From Lachnospiraceae bacterium (lineage in GTDB: Bacteria > Bacillota > Clostridia > Lachnospirales > Lachnospiraceae), in the NCBI GenBank assembly GCA_017521195.1, contig JAFXGP010000060.1, positions 1-64,000 of the forward strand: a stretch of 64,000 nt of DNA, written 5' to 3'. This document shows positions 42,871 to 51,327 of the stretch, piece after piece. The stretch's first letter is position 1, and the number at the start of each line of letters is the position of its first letter. Below the pieces are notes generated by a model. It was not told the DNA's origin. It made no database searches and saw nothing but the letters and a program-made list of their open reading frames with translations. The position numbers and the translations under genes were made by a program.

Positions 42871-42931
42871 AATCAGCGACAGATGTTAGTTGATTGCTAT
42901 TTCGTTTTTCGTAGCAGAAAGAGAAGAATAG

Positions 42932-44428
42932 ATGAGTTTAACAAAGAGAGTTATATCAGCATTTTTAGTTTTAGTAATGCTTTTTTCCGTGCTTTATTTG
43001 GGAAATCAGAAAAAAGAAGAAGATAAAATGGCAGTGTTTGATAATGCCAGAACATTACATGTTTGGTATACGGATGAAGCATTGACCGATTATATCAGTA
43101 GTATGGCTGTAAAATATAATGAAGAACATGGTGTGCGTGTTATTCCTACGTTACAGTCAGGTTTGGAACTTTTGCAAAAAATTAATGAAGCATCTTTAAC
43201 TTCAGAATATTATCCGGATCTTTACATTGCAAGTAATGACAATATGGAAAAAGCATATCTTGCAGGACTTGCTATGGAAATTTCTGATGAAGAAGGAGTT
43301 GTAAGTCTTCAGAATTTCCCGGAAAGTGCCATGCATGCGGTAACTTATCAGCAGAAGATTCTGGGGTATCCTTTCTATTATGAAACCAGTGCCCTGTTGT
43401 ATAATATGACCTATCTGGAAGAGTTGGCTAAGAAGGAAATTCAGGAAGAAATGCATGTGACTGTTGAGGCAGCAGATGAGTCGGAGGCAGAAAACGAAGA
43501 AGAACAAGAGGATACATCCGGAGAAGAACAGGAAGAGACACAGGATGTAACCATCATTTCTGAGGAAGAAATGGCAGAATTGGTACATGAGAGAGTGCCT
43601 TCACTTATTCCCACTACCTTTGAAGCATTGTTGGAATTTGCAGACAGTTATGATGCACCTCAAAACGTAGAAGCCGTTTTCAAATGGGATGTAGAAGATA
43701 TTTTCTTTAATTACTTCTTCGCAGGTAACTATATGGATATCGGTGGTATGTGTGGTGACAGCAAAGATTCCGTTGATATCTATAATGAGGAAGCAATCCG
43801 TGCTTTGATGGTGTATCAGGATTTAAGCGATTATTTTGCGATAGATGCCAACAACGTAGAATATGATTCTGTAATTCAGGAGTTCATGGAAGGCAAGATT
43901 GTTATGACTACTGCAACTACAGATATTATCAAAAAGTTGGATACAGCCAAAGAAAACGGGGAATTCGTTTATGATTATGGAATTGCTCCAATCCCAAGAC
44001 TAAATGAACAGATGGATACTAAGAGTTTATCTGTAACCAATACCGTTTATATTAACGGGTATACACAGATGAAGGAAGAAGCCAATGATTTTGCCAAATA
44101 TATGGTAATACAGCATGCAGAAGATTTGTATACGGCAACCGGTAAAGTCCCGGCTAACAAGAATATAAGATATGACAATCCAAATCTGGATATGTTCATG
44201 GACGAATATCAGGATTCAGCACCAATGCCCAAATTAATGGCAATCAGTAATTTCTGGGTGAAAATGGAGATTATGTTTGAACGAATCTGGAACGGGGAAG
44301 AGGTTTCAAAGGAACTTAAGAAATTATCTGAAGATATCAAAACTCAGTTAACCGGTAATGTATATGAAGAAACTTATATTAAAATTGAGGAAGAGGAAGA
44401 AGAATTTATCGATTATTCCGATGACTAA
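42932..44428 (+). CDS. Orphan solute-binding-like protein with acidic insertion, membrane-anchored
   Basis: A 498-residue protein with the fold signature of family-1 sugar-binding proteins: LHVWYTDEALTDYISSMAVK at the start, YPDLYIASNDN, ILGYPFYYETSALLYN, and a WNGEEVS-type end. The N-terminal hydrophobic segment (residues 6-24) lacks a lipobox cysteine, so it is anchored by an uncleaved helix or secreted. Residues 168-220 are a highly acidic insertion rich in Glu between the two lobes, and the C-terminus ends in another acidic stretch (EEEEEEFIDYSDD). No permease or ATPase genes adjoin it. It follows argD without a terminator and has its own terminator after it. A sensing or scaffold role is possible; transport is unproven. 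Confidence 0.7.
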   Translation: MSLTKRVISAFLVLVMLFSVLYLGNQKKEEDKMAVFDNARTLHVWYTDEALTDYISSMAVKYNEEHGVRVIPTLQSGLELLQKINEASLTSEYYPDLYIASNDNMEKAYLAGLAMEISDEEGVVSLQNFPESAMHAVTYQQKILGYPFYYETSALLYNMTYLEELAKKEIQEEMHVTVEAADESEAENEEEQEDTSGEEQEETQDVTIISEEEMAELVHERVPSLIPTTFEALLEFADSYDAPQNVEAVFKWDVEDIFFNYFFAGNYMDIGGMCGDSKDSVDIYNEEAIRALMVYQDLSDYFAIDANNVEYDSVIQEFMEGKIVMTTATTDIIKKLDTAKENGEFVYDYGIAPIPRLNEQMDTKSLSVTNTVYINGYTQMKEEANDFAKYMVIQHAEDLYTATGKVPANKNIRYDNPNLDMFMDEYQDSAPMPKLMAISNFWVKMEIMFERIWNGEEVSKELKKLSEDIKTQLTGNVYEETYIKIEEEEEEFIDYSDD

Positions 44429-44444
44429 ATAAGGATATATGTGT

Positions 44445-44478
44445 ACAAGGAAGCTTACAGATAGGCTTCCTTGTTTTA
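44445..44478 (+). terminator. Terminator after the orphan binding-like gene
   Basis: The perfect 10-bp stem ACAAGGAAGC/GCTTCCTTGT with a nine-base loop is followed by TTTAT. Confidence 0.85.
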
Positions 44479-44498
44479 TGTTTTGGTAAAAATGACTA

Positions 44499-44527
44499 TT
44501 GTGCTGTCATGGAAAGTAGCATAGAAT
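44499..44527 (+). promoter_or_regulatory. Promoter of comEA
   Basis: TTGTGC (44499-44504), 17 bases, TAGAAT (44522-44527). The predicted leader is only about 38 bases and is largely occupied by the hairpin that covers the SD. Confidence 0.5.
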
Positions 44528-44550
44528 AGGACTACAGCAGGGAAAATGGG

Positions 44551-44570
44551 AATTCTCCGAAAGGAGAATT
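44551..44570 (+). promoter_or_regulatory. SD-sequestering hairpin of comEA
   Basis: AATTCTCC and GGAGAATT form a perfect 8-bp stem closed by a GAAA tetraloop. GGAG is the SD of comEA, five bases before its ATG, so the fold would block ribosome binding. Confidence 0.75.
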
Positions 44571-44571
44571 T

Positions 44572-45213
44572 ATGCAAATTAAAAATTATATTTATAAGTT
44601 AATAGGGATTAGCATTTTGTGTTCATTCCTCTTAGGATGTTCAGAAGAAAAGTTTCTGCTACAGGAGGAAACTGCAGATATAATCGAAGCAACAGCTACA
44701 GAAACTGCTTCTGATACGGAAACAGCCAAGGAAGAAATGACGATTGGGAATAATGAATTACCCAAAGAAGATATTGTGGTTCATATTTGCGGAGCGGTAA
44801 ACCATCCGGGAGTATATTATCTGACAGAAGGTCAGAGATTGTATGAGCTAATCCATAAAGCAGGAGGTTTCCGAGAGGATGCCAATGAAGATTATTTGAA
44901 TCAGGCGATGTCTCTGGTGGATGGAATGAAGATAACAGTACCTACCATGGAAGAAACAGCATCGGAAACAATGGAAGAGGAAATGGTAACGATATCTGAG
45001 ACATCAGGACAGGGGCAGAAGATAAATATCAATACCGCAGATGAAACTCTGCTATGTACTTTACCGGGAATTGGAGAGAGCCGGGCAAAAAGCATTATTG
45101 CTTATCGTCAGGAATATGGAGATTTCCGGAAAACGGAAGATATTATGAATATTCCGGGAATAAAAGAGGCAGCATTTGCCAAAATCAGGGATTATATAAC
45201 CGTATCGGACTAA
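44572..45213 (+). CDS. comEA: ComEA-like DNA-binding lipoprotein
   Basis: A 213-residue surface lipoprotein for DNA uptake. The signal peptide ends in the lipobox LLGC (Cys23). An acidic, Thr-rich linker follows. The SLBB domain (VVHICGAVNHPGVYYLTEGQ, LIHKAGGF) and the C-terminal helix-hairpin-helix domain (ININTADETLLCTLPGIGES, MNIPGIKEAAFAKI) are the normal ComEA pair. Classical ComEA is anchored by a helix, and a lipid anchor is a variation. comEC lies 3.1 kb downstream after a two-component system. Translation may be limited by the hairpin that covers its SD. Confidence 0.9.
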   Translation: MQIKNYIYKLIGISILCSFLLGCSEEKFLLQEETADIIEATATETASDTETAKEEMTIGNNELPKEDIVVHICGAVNHPGVYYLTEGQRLYELIHKAGGFREDANEDYLNQAMSLVDGMKITVPTMEETASETMEEEMVTISETSGQGQKININTADETLLCTLPGIGESRAKSIIAYRQEYGDFRKTEDIMNIPGIKEAAFAKIRDYITVSD

Positions 45214-45227
45214 GAATAGGAGTAGGC

Positions 45228-45914
45228 ATGGGAAAAAAAGTTTTAGTGGTTGATGACGAAAGGTTAATTGTAAAAGGAATTCGTTTCAGTTTAGAGCAGG
45301 AAGGAATGGAAGTAGATACTGCTTTTGATGGTGAAGAAGCAGTAGAAAAAGCCAAGGAAAAAGAGTATGACATTATATTATTGGATATTATGCTTCCTAA
45401 ATTGGATGGACTTCAGGTATGTCAGCAGATAAGGGAATTTTCCAATGTTCCAATTATTATGTTAACTGCGAAAGGTGATGACATGGATAAGATTATGGGA
45501 TTGGAATATGGAGCAGATGATTATATTACCAAACCTTTTAATATATTGGAAGTGAAAGCAAGAATTAAAGCGATTATGAGAAGAACTGTTTCACAGAGCG
45601 GTAGTAACAAAGAGATGATTCTTGAAGCGGGAACCATGAAGCTGGATTTAGATGAGAGAAGAGTTTATATTGAAGAAAAAGAAATGAATCTCACATCCAA
45701 AGAATATGATGTGCTGGAGCTTCTTGCTAAAAATGCCAACCATGTTTACAGCAGGGAAAAATTATTACATATGGTATGGGGAGTGGACTATCCGGGGGAC
45801 GTAAGAACTGTGGATGTGCATATCCGTCGTCTTCGTGAAAAAATTGAGAAAAATCCCAGTGAACCCAAATTTGTTCATACAAAATGGGGGGTTGTGTATT
45901 ATTTTAAAGCTTAA
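45228..45914 (+). CDS. OmpR-family response regulator
   Basis: A 228-residue regulator: receiver with VDDE, phosphoacceptor Asp53 (IILLDIMLPKLDG), MLTAKG and ITKPFN, then a winged helix (LTSKEYDVLELLAKNANHVY, DVHIRRLREKIE). I start at ATG 45228 with TAGGAG upstream; a longer open frame to 45054 overlaps comEA. The kinase gene begins 12 bases later. The order regulator-kinase-GerMN lipoprotein recalls MtrA-MtrB-LpqB of Actinobacteria. The target genes are unknown. Confidence 0.93.
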   Translation: MGKKVLVVDDERLIVKGIRFSLEQEGMEVDTAFDGEEAVEKAKEKEYDIILLDIMLPKLDGLQVCQQIREFSNVPIIMLTAKGDDMDKIMGLEYGADDYITKPFNILEVKARIKAIMRRTVSQSGSNKEMILEAGTMKLDLDERRVYIEEKEMNLTSKEYDVLELLAKNANHVYSREKLLHMVWGVDYPGDVRTVDVHIRRLREKIEKNPSEPKFVHTKWGVVYYFKA

Positions 45915-45926
45915 CCGGGTGGTTTT

Positions 45927-47387
45927 ATGTTAAAAAAAGTAAAAGATCAAATCATTAAAAGTTCATTATTTCGGAGCTTGAGAATTCGTATTTTTTTTAT
46001 TTTACTGATTATGGGTATGATTCCCAGTTTTATTACAAGGACAGCTCTTCTTCAAAATTATGAAGAACGAGCTGTGAATGTAAAAATATCCGAAGTATCT
46101 AATCAGTTCAAGATTATTGCCAATCATTTGCTTAATTATAACTATCTGCAGGATGCATCTTCTGAAGTTATCAATGCGGAACTAAATCAGATTTCTAATT
46201 TATATGATGGACGTGTTTTAATTATAGATAATAATTTTAAAGTTATTAAAGATACTTATGGAATCAGTGAAGGAAAAACCATTATTTCAGAAGAAGTATT
46301 GAAGTGTTTCAAAGGTGAAAATACCACCTATTATGATAATGAAGATGGTTTTATAGAAATGACGATTCCTATTGTGGACAGCAGTAATGTAAAAGAGGAT
46401 GAGACTCCTAAAATAGAAGGAGTTTTGTTAAGCAGTATTTCTACAGATACCATAGCACTTACTATTAGTATTCTGCAAAGAAAAGCTTTTGTTTTGGAAG
46501 TGCTTATCACTATTTCCATTCTGGTAATGAGTCTGGCTACGTCACATGTATTAATTAAACCTTTTAAAAAAGTTACTACGGCCATTAATGAGGTCAAGGA
46601 AGGGTTTACGGACGAAGCTATTTCTGTGCCGGACTATGATGAAACGGAACATATTGTAGATGCATTTAATAACGTATTAAGAAGAATGAGAACTTTGGAT
46701 AAATCAAGACAGGAATTTGTATCCAATGTGTCACATGAATTAAAAACTCCGTTGACTTCTATGAAGGTTCTGGCAGACTCTCTGGTTATGCAGGAAGATG
46801 TGCCGGTGGAATTATATCAGGAATTTATGATTGATATAGCAGCGGAAATTGACAGGGAAAATAAAATTATTAATGACCTTTTAACCTTGGTTAAGTTGGA
46901 TAAAACAGATGGAGAGTTAAACGTAGAATACGTAGATATTAATGCTCTCTTAGAATTATTGATGAAACGTTTACGTCCTATTGCCAGACAGCAGAATATA
47001 GAAGTGATTCTGGAAAGTAATCGTCCTGTGCAGGCTGTAGTGGATGAGGTTAAAATGACATTGGCATTATCTAATCTGGTAGAAAATGCGATTAAATATA
47101 ATAAACAAAACGGATGGGTAAGAGTAAGTCTGGATGCAGATCACCAGTATTTTACAGTTACGATAGAAGACTCCGGTATGGGAATTCCGGAAGAAGCTAT
47201 GGAGCGGATTTATGAACGTTTTTACAGGGTGGACAAATCTCATTCCAGAGAAATCGGAGGAACCGGTCTTGGTCTTGCCATTACCAGAAACATTATATTA
47301 ATGCATAGGGGTACCATTCAGGTATCCAGTGTAGAAACGGAAGGAACTACTTTTGTAGTTAAAATTCCGTTAACATATAGTAAATAG
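45927..47387 (+). CDS. Sensor histidine kinase with HAMP domain
   Basis: A 486-residue kinase with two membrane segments (about 20-38 and 187-207) flanking an extracellular domain of 150 residues. A HAMP linker, HisKA with His270 (FVSNVSHELKTPLTSM) and an ATPase domain (LVENAIKYN, EDSGMGIP, GTGLGLAI) follow. It is the partner of the regulator just upstream. The external domain looks PAS/Cache-like but no ligand motif is visible. The GerMN lipoprotein encoded 12 bases downstream could modulate it from outside, as LpqB does for MtrB. Confidence 0.93.
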   Translation: MLKKVKDQIIKSSLFRSLRIRIFFILLIMGMIPSFITRTALLQNYEERAVNVKISEVSNQFKIIANHLLNYNYLQDASSEVINAELNQISNLYDGRVLIIDNNFKVIKDTYGISEGKTIISEEVLKCFKGENTTYYDNEDGFIEMTIPIVDSSNVKEDETPKIEGVLLSSISTDTIALTISILQRKAFVLEVLITISILVMSLATSHVLIKPFKKVTTAINEVKEGFTDEAISVPDYDETEHIVDAFNNVLRRMRTLDKSRQEFVSNVSHELKTPLTSMKVLADSLVMQEDVPVELYQEFMIDIAAEIDRENKIINDLLTLVKLDKTDGELNVEYVDINALLELLMKRLRPIARQQNIEVILESNRPVQAVVDEVKMTLALSNLVENAIKYNKQNGWVRVSLDADHQYFTVTIEDSGMGIPEEAMERIYERFYRVDKSHSREIGGTGLGLAITRNIILMHRGTIQVSSVETEGTTFVVKIPLTYSK

Positions 47388-47399
47388 GAGAACAAATCC

Positions 47400-48341
47400 A
47401 TGAGAAATAAGCTGATATTAGGCTTTGTGTTGATGGTTTTGGTTTTATTTGGAATAGGGTGTGCAAACAAGGAAGAGAGTACGATAAAAAATTACAGGAT
47501 ATATTATCTGGATAGAGATGAAAATCATATTATCTCCTTACCTTATGAAACCGAGACTCCAAAAAAAGAAAAAGATTTTCTTGTAAAAGAACTTTTAATG
47601 CAGTTGGGAACACAAAGAGAAGAGATAGAATACAAACCTGTAATGGTAGATTTTAAGGTTAAAGATTGCATAGTGCGTGAGAGCCAGGTAACCCTAAATT
47701 TAAGCAGGGAATACGAAGCAATGGAATTTACAAAAGAAGTTTTGGTTAGAGCTGCGATTGTAAAAACATTGACACAGATAGAAGGTGTGGAATTGGTTAA
47801 ATTTCAGATTGAAGGAAGAGATTTAACGGATTCAGACGGAAAATCCATCGGGGTAATGTCTGCAGATACATTTATTGATAATACCGGTGAAGATATGAAA
47901 AAGTACGAAGAAGTAACACTGACTTTATACTTTGCCAATGTTACGGGAGATAAATTAATAAAAATGAATCGTACTTTACACTACAATACCAACATTGCAT
48001 TGGAAAAGCTTGTAGTAGAACAGTTGGTGTCCGGTCCTTTGAACAATAAAGGGAAAGAGGATATTCAAGTACTTCCAACGATAAATTCTGGTACTAAAAT
48101 TATCAATGTAAGTATTAAGGATGGTATCTGTTATGTAAATTTGAATAATACATTTCTTACTTTAAACAGTAATGTAACAGCAGATACAACTATATATTCT
48201 CTGGTAAATTCTTTGACGGAATTACCGGGTGTGTTAAAGGTACAGTTGGCAGTAGATGGTGAAACGGAAGTTGCGTTGGGGGACAAGACACTGTCTGCTT
48301 TATTTGAACGAAATCAGGAAATGGTTCAAATCGATAACTGA
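47400..48341 (+). CDS. GerMN-domain lipoprotein
   Basis: A 313-residue lipoprotein with lipobox GIGC (Cys21). Two GerMN/sporulation-type repeats are visible, one near residues 30-150 (IYYLDRDENHI, VKELLMQLG) and one near 175-300 (LTLYFANVTGDKL, EKLVVEQLVSGP, YVNLNNTFL). GerMN proteins act outside the membrane in germination or with kinases. Position directly after a two-component pair matches the LpqB arrangement. SD AGGAG. comEC follows after three bases. Confidence 0.88.
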   Translation: MRNKLILGFVLMVLVLFGIGCANKEESTIKNYRIYYLDRDENHIISLPYETETPKKEKDFLVKELLMQLGTQREEIEYKPVMVDFKVKDCIVRESQVTLNLSREYEAMEFTKEVLVRAAIVKTLTQIEGVELVKFQIEGRDLTDSDGKSIGVMSADTFIDNTGEDMKKYEEVTLTLYFANVTGDKLIKMNRTLHYNTNIALEKLVVEQLVSGPLNNKGKEDIQVLPTINSGTKIINVSIKDGICYVNLNNTFLTLNSNVTADTTIYSLVNSLTELPGVLKVQLAVDGETEVALGDKTLSALFERNQEMVQIDN

Positions 48342-48344
48342 TAA

Positions 48345-50729
48345 ATGTCTGTAAAATGGCAATGGAATATATGGATTGATGAAGTAAAAAAGGAATTAAA
48401 GATTTTAAGAAAAAGACCTATGTGCTGGCTGGCAATAGGTTTTCTTCTTATCATCTGTATATTTCTTGTAGGGAGAAGCTATAAAGAGGTTTTATATCAG
48501 GAAAATGTAGGTAACGTATATTTGGAAGGATATATTGCAGATAAGCAATACAAGGAGTCAGGATACGGTGCCTATTGGCAGATTACATTAAAAAAAGTCA
48601 AAGTACAAAATGATGAAAAAATAGAAACTTTGGACGGAAAATATTTGTGTCAACTTTCTTCTGCGGAAGATACAGAGTTAAAAATAGGGCAGAAGATTCT
48701 TCTCTCGGGAAACTACACACCATGGGAAGAGCCATCCAATCCGGGTCAGTTTAATTCCGGGAAATATTATTGCTCCCAGGGGATTTGGGGACAGTTCAAA
48801 AAGTGTAAAATTATAAGGCAAAGTGTGTCCTATTCTAAATTCAGAGAGGACATGTGGAATTTGAGGCAGCAGATTAATGATTTTCTATGTAAAGAACTGG
48901 GGGAAGAAGAAGGTGCATTGATTGCAGCCATGGTTTTAGGAGAGAAAGGTGGTCTTAAGGAGGAGGATAAGAGCCTTTACCAAAGAAACGGAATCTCACA
49001 TATATTGGCAATTTCGGGGTTACACCTGATGTTGCTGGGGATGGGTGTGTTCCGAACATTAAAGGTGATACTTGGAGGTGATAGGCAGGGGGCTGTTGCC
49101 GGTATCATAATCATGTCATGTTACTGTGTGTTCACAGGAAACTCTATTTCAACTATCAGAGCTACCATTATGTTTGCCCTATCTTTAAGTGCGAAGATAC
49201 TGGGACGTAGTTATGACAGCTTATCTGCCCTCGGTCTGGCAGCTATTGTTCAATTATTTGTTAATCCTTATGTGTTAAATAATAGTGGTTTTTTACTTTC
49301 CTTTTTGGCGGTGATAGGGGTAACTTTTCTGGCACCAAGGTTACAGGAAATTGTGGGAGCAAAGAGGAAATTTACAAAATCTATATGTATTAGTTTAGCT
49401 TCTGTCATAGCTACATTGCCGGTCCTTTTGTGCAATTATGGGACCTATCCATGGTACAGCATTTTTCTAAACATGCTTATTCTGCCGGCAATGTCTGTAC
49501 TGTTGTTATTGGCAGTAGTGTTGGTGCTTACAGGAATTCAGCCATGGTTTGGAAGGGAACTTATCATTGTTGGGATTAAATTTATTCTCAAATACTTTGA
49601 AATCTGTTGCAAACTATTTGAGAAAATTCCTTTTCAGGATGGATACTTGGGAGCACCCGGTGTGTTGCAGATAGTTCTTTATATAGTTCTTGTGATAACG
49701 GCTATCAGCCGGTGGTTTAAGTATTCCGTATTTATAAAGAAAATGATGTTAGTGTCAGCACTTGTGATTGTTACATTAAGATTTAATTTTGGAACAGAAA
49801 TAACTATGTTGGATGTAGGACAGGGTGACGGAATTGTCATCCGAAACAGTAATGGTAATGTCTACATTTCTGACTGTGGCAGCAGTTCCGTAAGTAAGGT
49901 TGGAAAGTACAGGTTGATTCCTTATCTGAAATATAAGGGATATGGTAGAATAAAAGGAATTTTTGTCAGCCATTTGGATCAGGATCACATGAATGGAATA
50001 GTGGAAATATTACGGATGGCACCGGAAGAAAGGATTAGAATAGAGTATTTGTTGTTACCTCGAAGTGTGTTAATGATAGAAGAGGATGAGGAACTTTTGG
50101 AAGAATTGCAGTTACTGGCAGAGAAAAATAAAACGAAATTAATATATCTTGCTCAAGGGGATAGAGTTCGGGATGGTCATATGGAATTCTTGTGCTTGTA
50201 TCCGGAAGTCAGTAATATAGCAACAATAGATTGCGAGAGTGGAAAAAAAGAGAAGTTGTCTTCATCTGAGCGCAATAATCAATCACTGGTGTTATTAATG
50301 AAGTACCATGATTTTGATATATTATTGACCGGAGATGTTGAAAAAGAAGGGGAGAAGAAGATTTTAACATATATTGACCGAATGGGTCTATGGCCTGATG
50401 GAGTGGATGTTCTGAAGGTGGCACATCATGGTTCTTCCGGCTCTAGTGCTGAAGAATTTCTGGAAATATTTCATCCTAAGCTTAGTTTAATTTCCTGTGG
50501 AAAATATAATTCTTACGGACATCCTCATGCAGAAACATTGGATAGGCTGGAACATGTGCAAAGTGAAATTAGGACTACAGCAGATGAGGGAGCAATTACC
50601 ATAAATGTAAATAATTGTAATTTCAGTAGCATTACCCCCGGTAGAGTTAATGAAGGCAGAAGGAGCGGAAATTGTAATTACGTTGGCAGTCAGTATATTG
50701 ATTATTTATATTTTGACTCATTTGATTGA
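48345..50729 (+). CDS. comEC: ComEC/Rec2-family DNA uptake channel protein
   Basis: A 794-residue membrane protein. The N-terminal soluble domain is DUF4131-like and the competence domain has about eight membrane segments, including GISHILAISGLHLMLLGMG and TGNSISTIRATIMF. The C-terminal metallo-beta-lactamase domain has VGQGDGIVIRNSNG, SHLDQDHMNGI, LLTGDVEKEG and VAHHGSSGSS. It transports single-stranded DNA and may degrade one strand. The last 45 residues (after EGAITINV) look unlike normal ComEC ends, and the frame runs 80 bases into a second open frame, so the stop may have moved. Co-transcribed with the two-component/GerMN genes. Confidence 0.92.
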   Translation: MSVKWQWNIWIDEVKKELKILRKRPMCWLAIGFLLIICIFLVGRSYKEVLYQENVGNVYLEGYIADKQYKESGYGAYWQITLKKVKVQNDEKIETLDGKYLCQLSSAEDTELKIGQKILLSGNYTPWEEPSNPGQFNSGKYYCSQGIWGQFKKCKIIRQSVSYSKFREDMWNLRQQINDFLCKELGEEEGALIAAMVLGEKGGLKEEDKSLYQRNGISHILAISGLHLMLLGMGVFRTLKVILGGDRQGAVAGIIIMSCYCVFTGNSISTIRATIMFALSLSAKILGRSYDSLSALGLAAIVQLFVNPYVLNNSGFLLSFLAVIGVTFLAPRLQEIVGAKRKFTKSICISLASVIATLPVLLCNYGTYPWYSIFLNMLILPAMSVLLLLAVVLVLTGIQPWFGRELIIVGIKFILKYFEICCKLFEKIPFQDGYLGAPGVLQIVLYIVLVITAISRWFKYSVFIKKMMLVSALVIVTLRFNFGTEITMLDVGQGDGIVIRNSNGNVYISDCGSSSVSKVGKYRLIPYLKYKGYGRIKGIFVSHLDQDHMNGIVEILRMAPEERIRIEYLLLPRSVLMIEEDEELLEELQLLAEKNKTKLIYLAQGDRVRDGHMEFLCLYPEVSNIATIDCESGKKEKLSSSERNNQSLVLLMKYHDFDILLTGDVEKEGEKKILTYIDRMGLWPDGVDVLKVAHHGSSGSSAEEFLEIFHPKLSLISCGKYNSYGHPHAETLDRLEHVQSEIRTTADEGAITINVNNCNFSSITPGRVNEGRRSGNCNYVGSQYIDYLYFDSFD

Positions 50730-50838
50730 TTGGTTTCAGAACTATACTACCGCAAAACAAATATTACAGAAAAAGTGTGATGTGGTGATTCATGCAAATG
50801 GGAAATATGCACCATACATTGCGTTACGGAAAACATGA
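50650..50838 (+). CDS. Possible small single-helix membrane protein
   Basis: A 62-residue frame starting MKAEGAEIVITLAVSILIIY, with one strong hydrophobic helix (residues 8-28), then a soluble tail (NYTTAKQILQKKCDVVIHAN). It overlaps the comEC 3' end by 80 bases in another frame and the next small frame by 47 bases. The helix pattern looks real, but the SD is weak. It may be the true N-terminal part of a protein continued in the next frame by a +1 shift. Confidence 0.45.
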   Translation: MKAEGAEIVITLAVSILIIYILTHLIDWFQNYTTAKQILQKKCDVVIHANGKYAPYIALRKT

Positions 50839-50992
50839 TTTGTTTAAAGTGTTTACCTATGGGGACATTACTTTGGAAGAAAAAGCTACCTTTGCACTGA
50901 TAGTCCAAAGAAATGCATTAAATGACGGATACAAAAAATCAGAAGTGGTTGTTTTGAAGTCTTTTGATGAATTGCAACAAAAACTGGGCTAG
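50792..50992 (+). CDS. Possible small soluble protein
   Basis: A 66-residue frame beginning MQMGNMHHTLRYGKHDLFKV and ending SFDELQQKLG. Charged and hydrophobic residues alternate as in a real small protein. There is no clear SD, and it overlaps the preceding small membrane frame, so it is either a separate coupled gene or its frameshifted tail. Confidence 0.4.
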   Translation: MQMGNMHHTLRYGKHDLFKVFTYGDITLEEKATFALIVQRNALNDGYKKSEVVVLKSFDELQQKLG

Positions 50993-51327
50993 TACATGTT
51001 TATGGAAATTCATAATGCGGGAATGATTTTGAAATAATTCAAAGATAATGATAGATGAAGATTTCTCAGTGTACAAAAATTTTTTGTGGGAGGGGAAAAA
51101 GTAAAGGAAACTCTGAAAAATAAGCAAGACTATGACAGAATTTTTGTAAAAGAAGCAACCTCATTTGGGGAGGCGGCATAGGCATTGGCGGAGGAGTTAT
51201 GCTAAATGTCATGCGTATTGTATTTTATGTGCAGGTAGGGATTTTATTTTTAAATGTGAAAATAAAAATTGAAAAAATTCGTAGGGTTTATTACAATAGT
51301 AACAACACAAATTTGAAGGAGTAAATC
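50993..51327. other. Intergenic region with likely decayed coding sequence
   Basis: No intact gene. Short peptides such as VYKNFLWEGKK and KETLKNKQDYDRIFVKEATS appear in two frames separated by stops, as in an eroded gene. An SD and the holA start close the region. Confidence 0.35.

Noticed and set aside
45054..45227. Upstream extension of the response regulator
   Set aside because: The extension reads comEA in another frame; ATG 45228 has a good SD and a normal receiver N-terminus.
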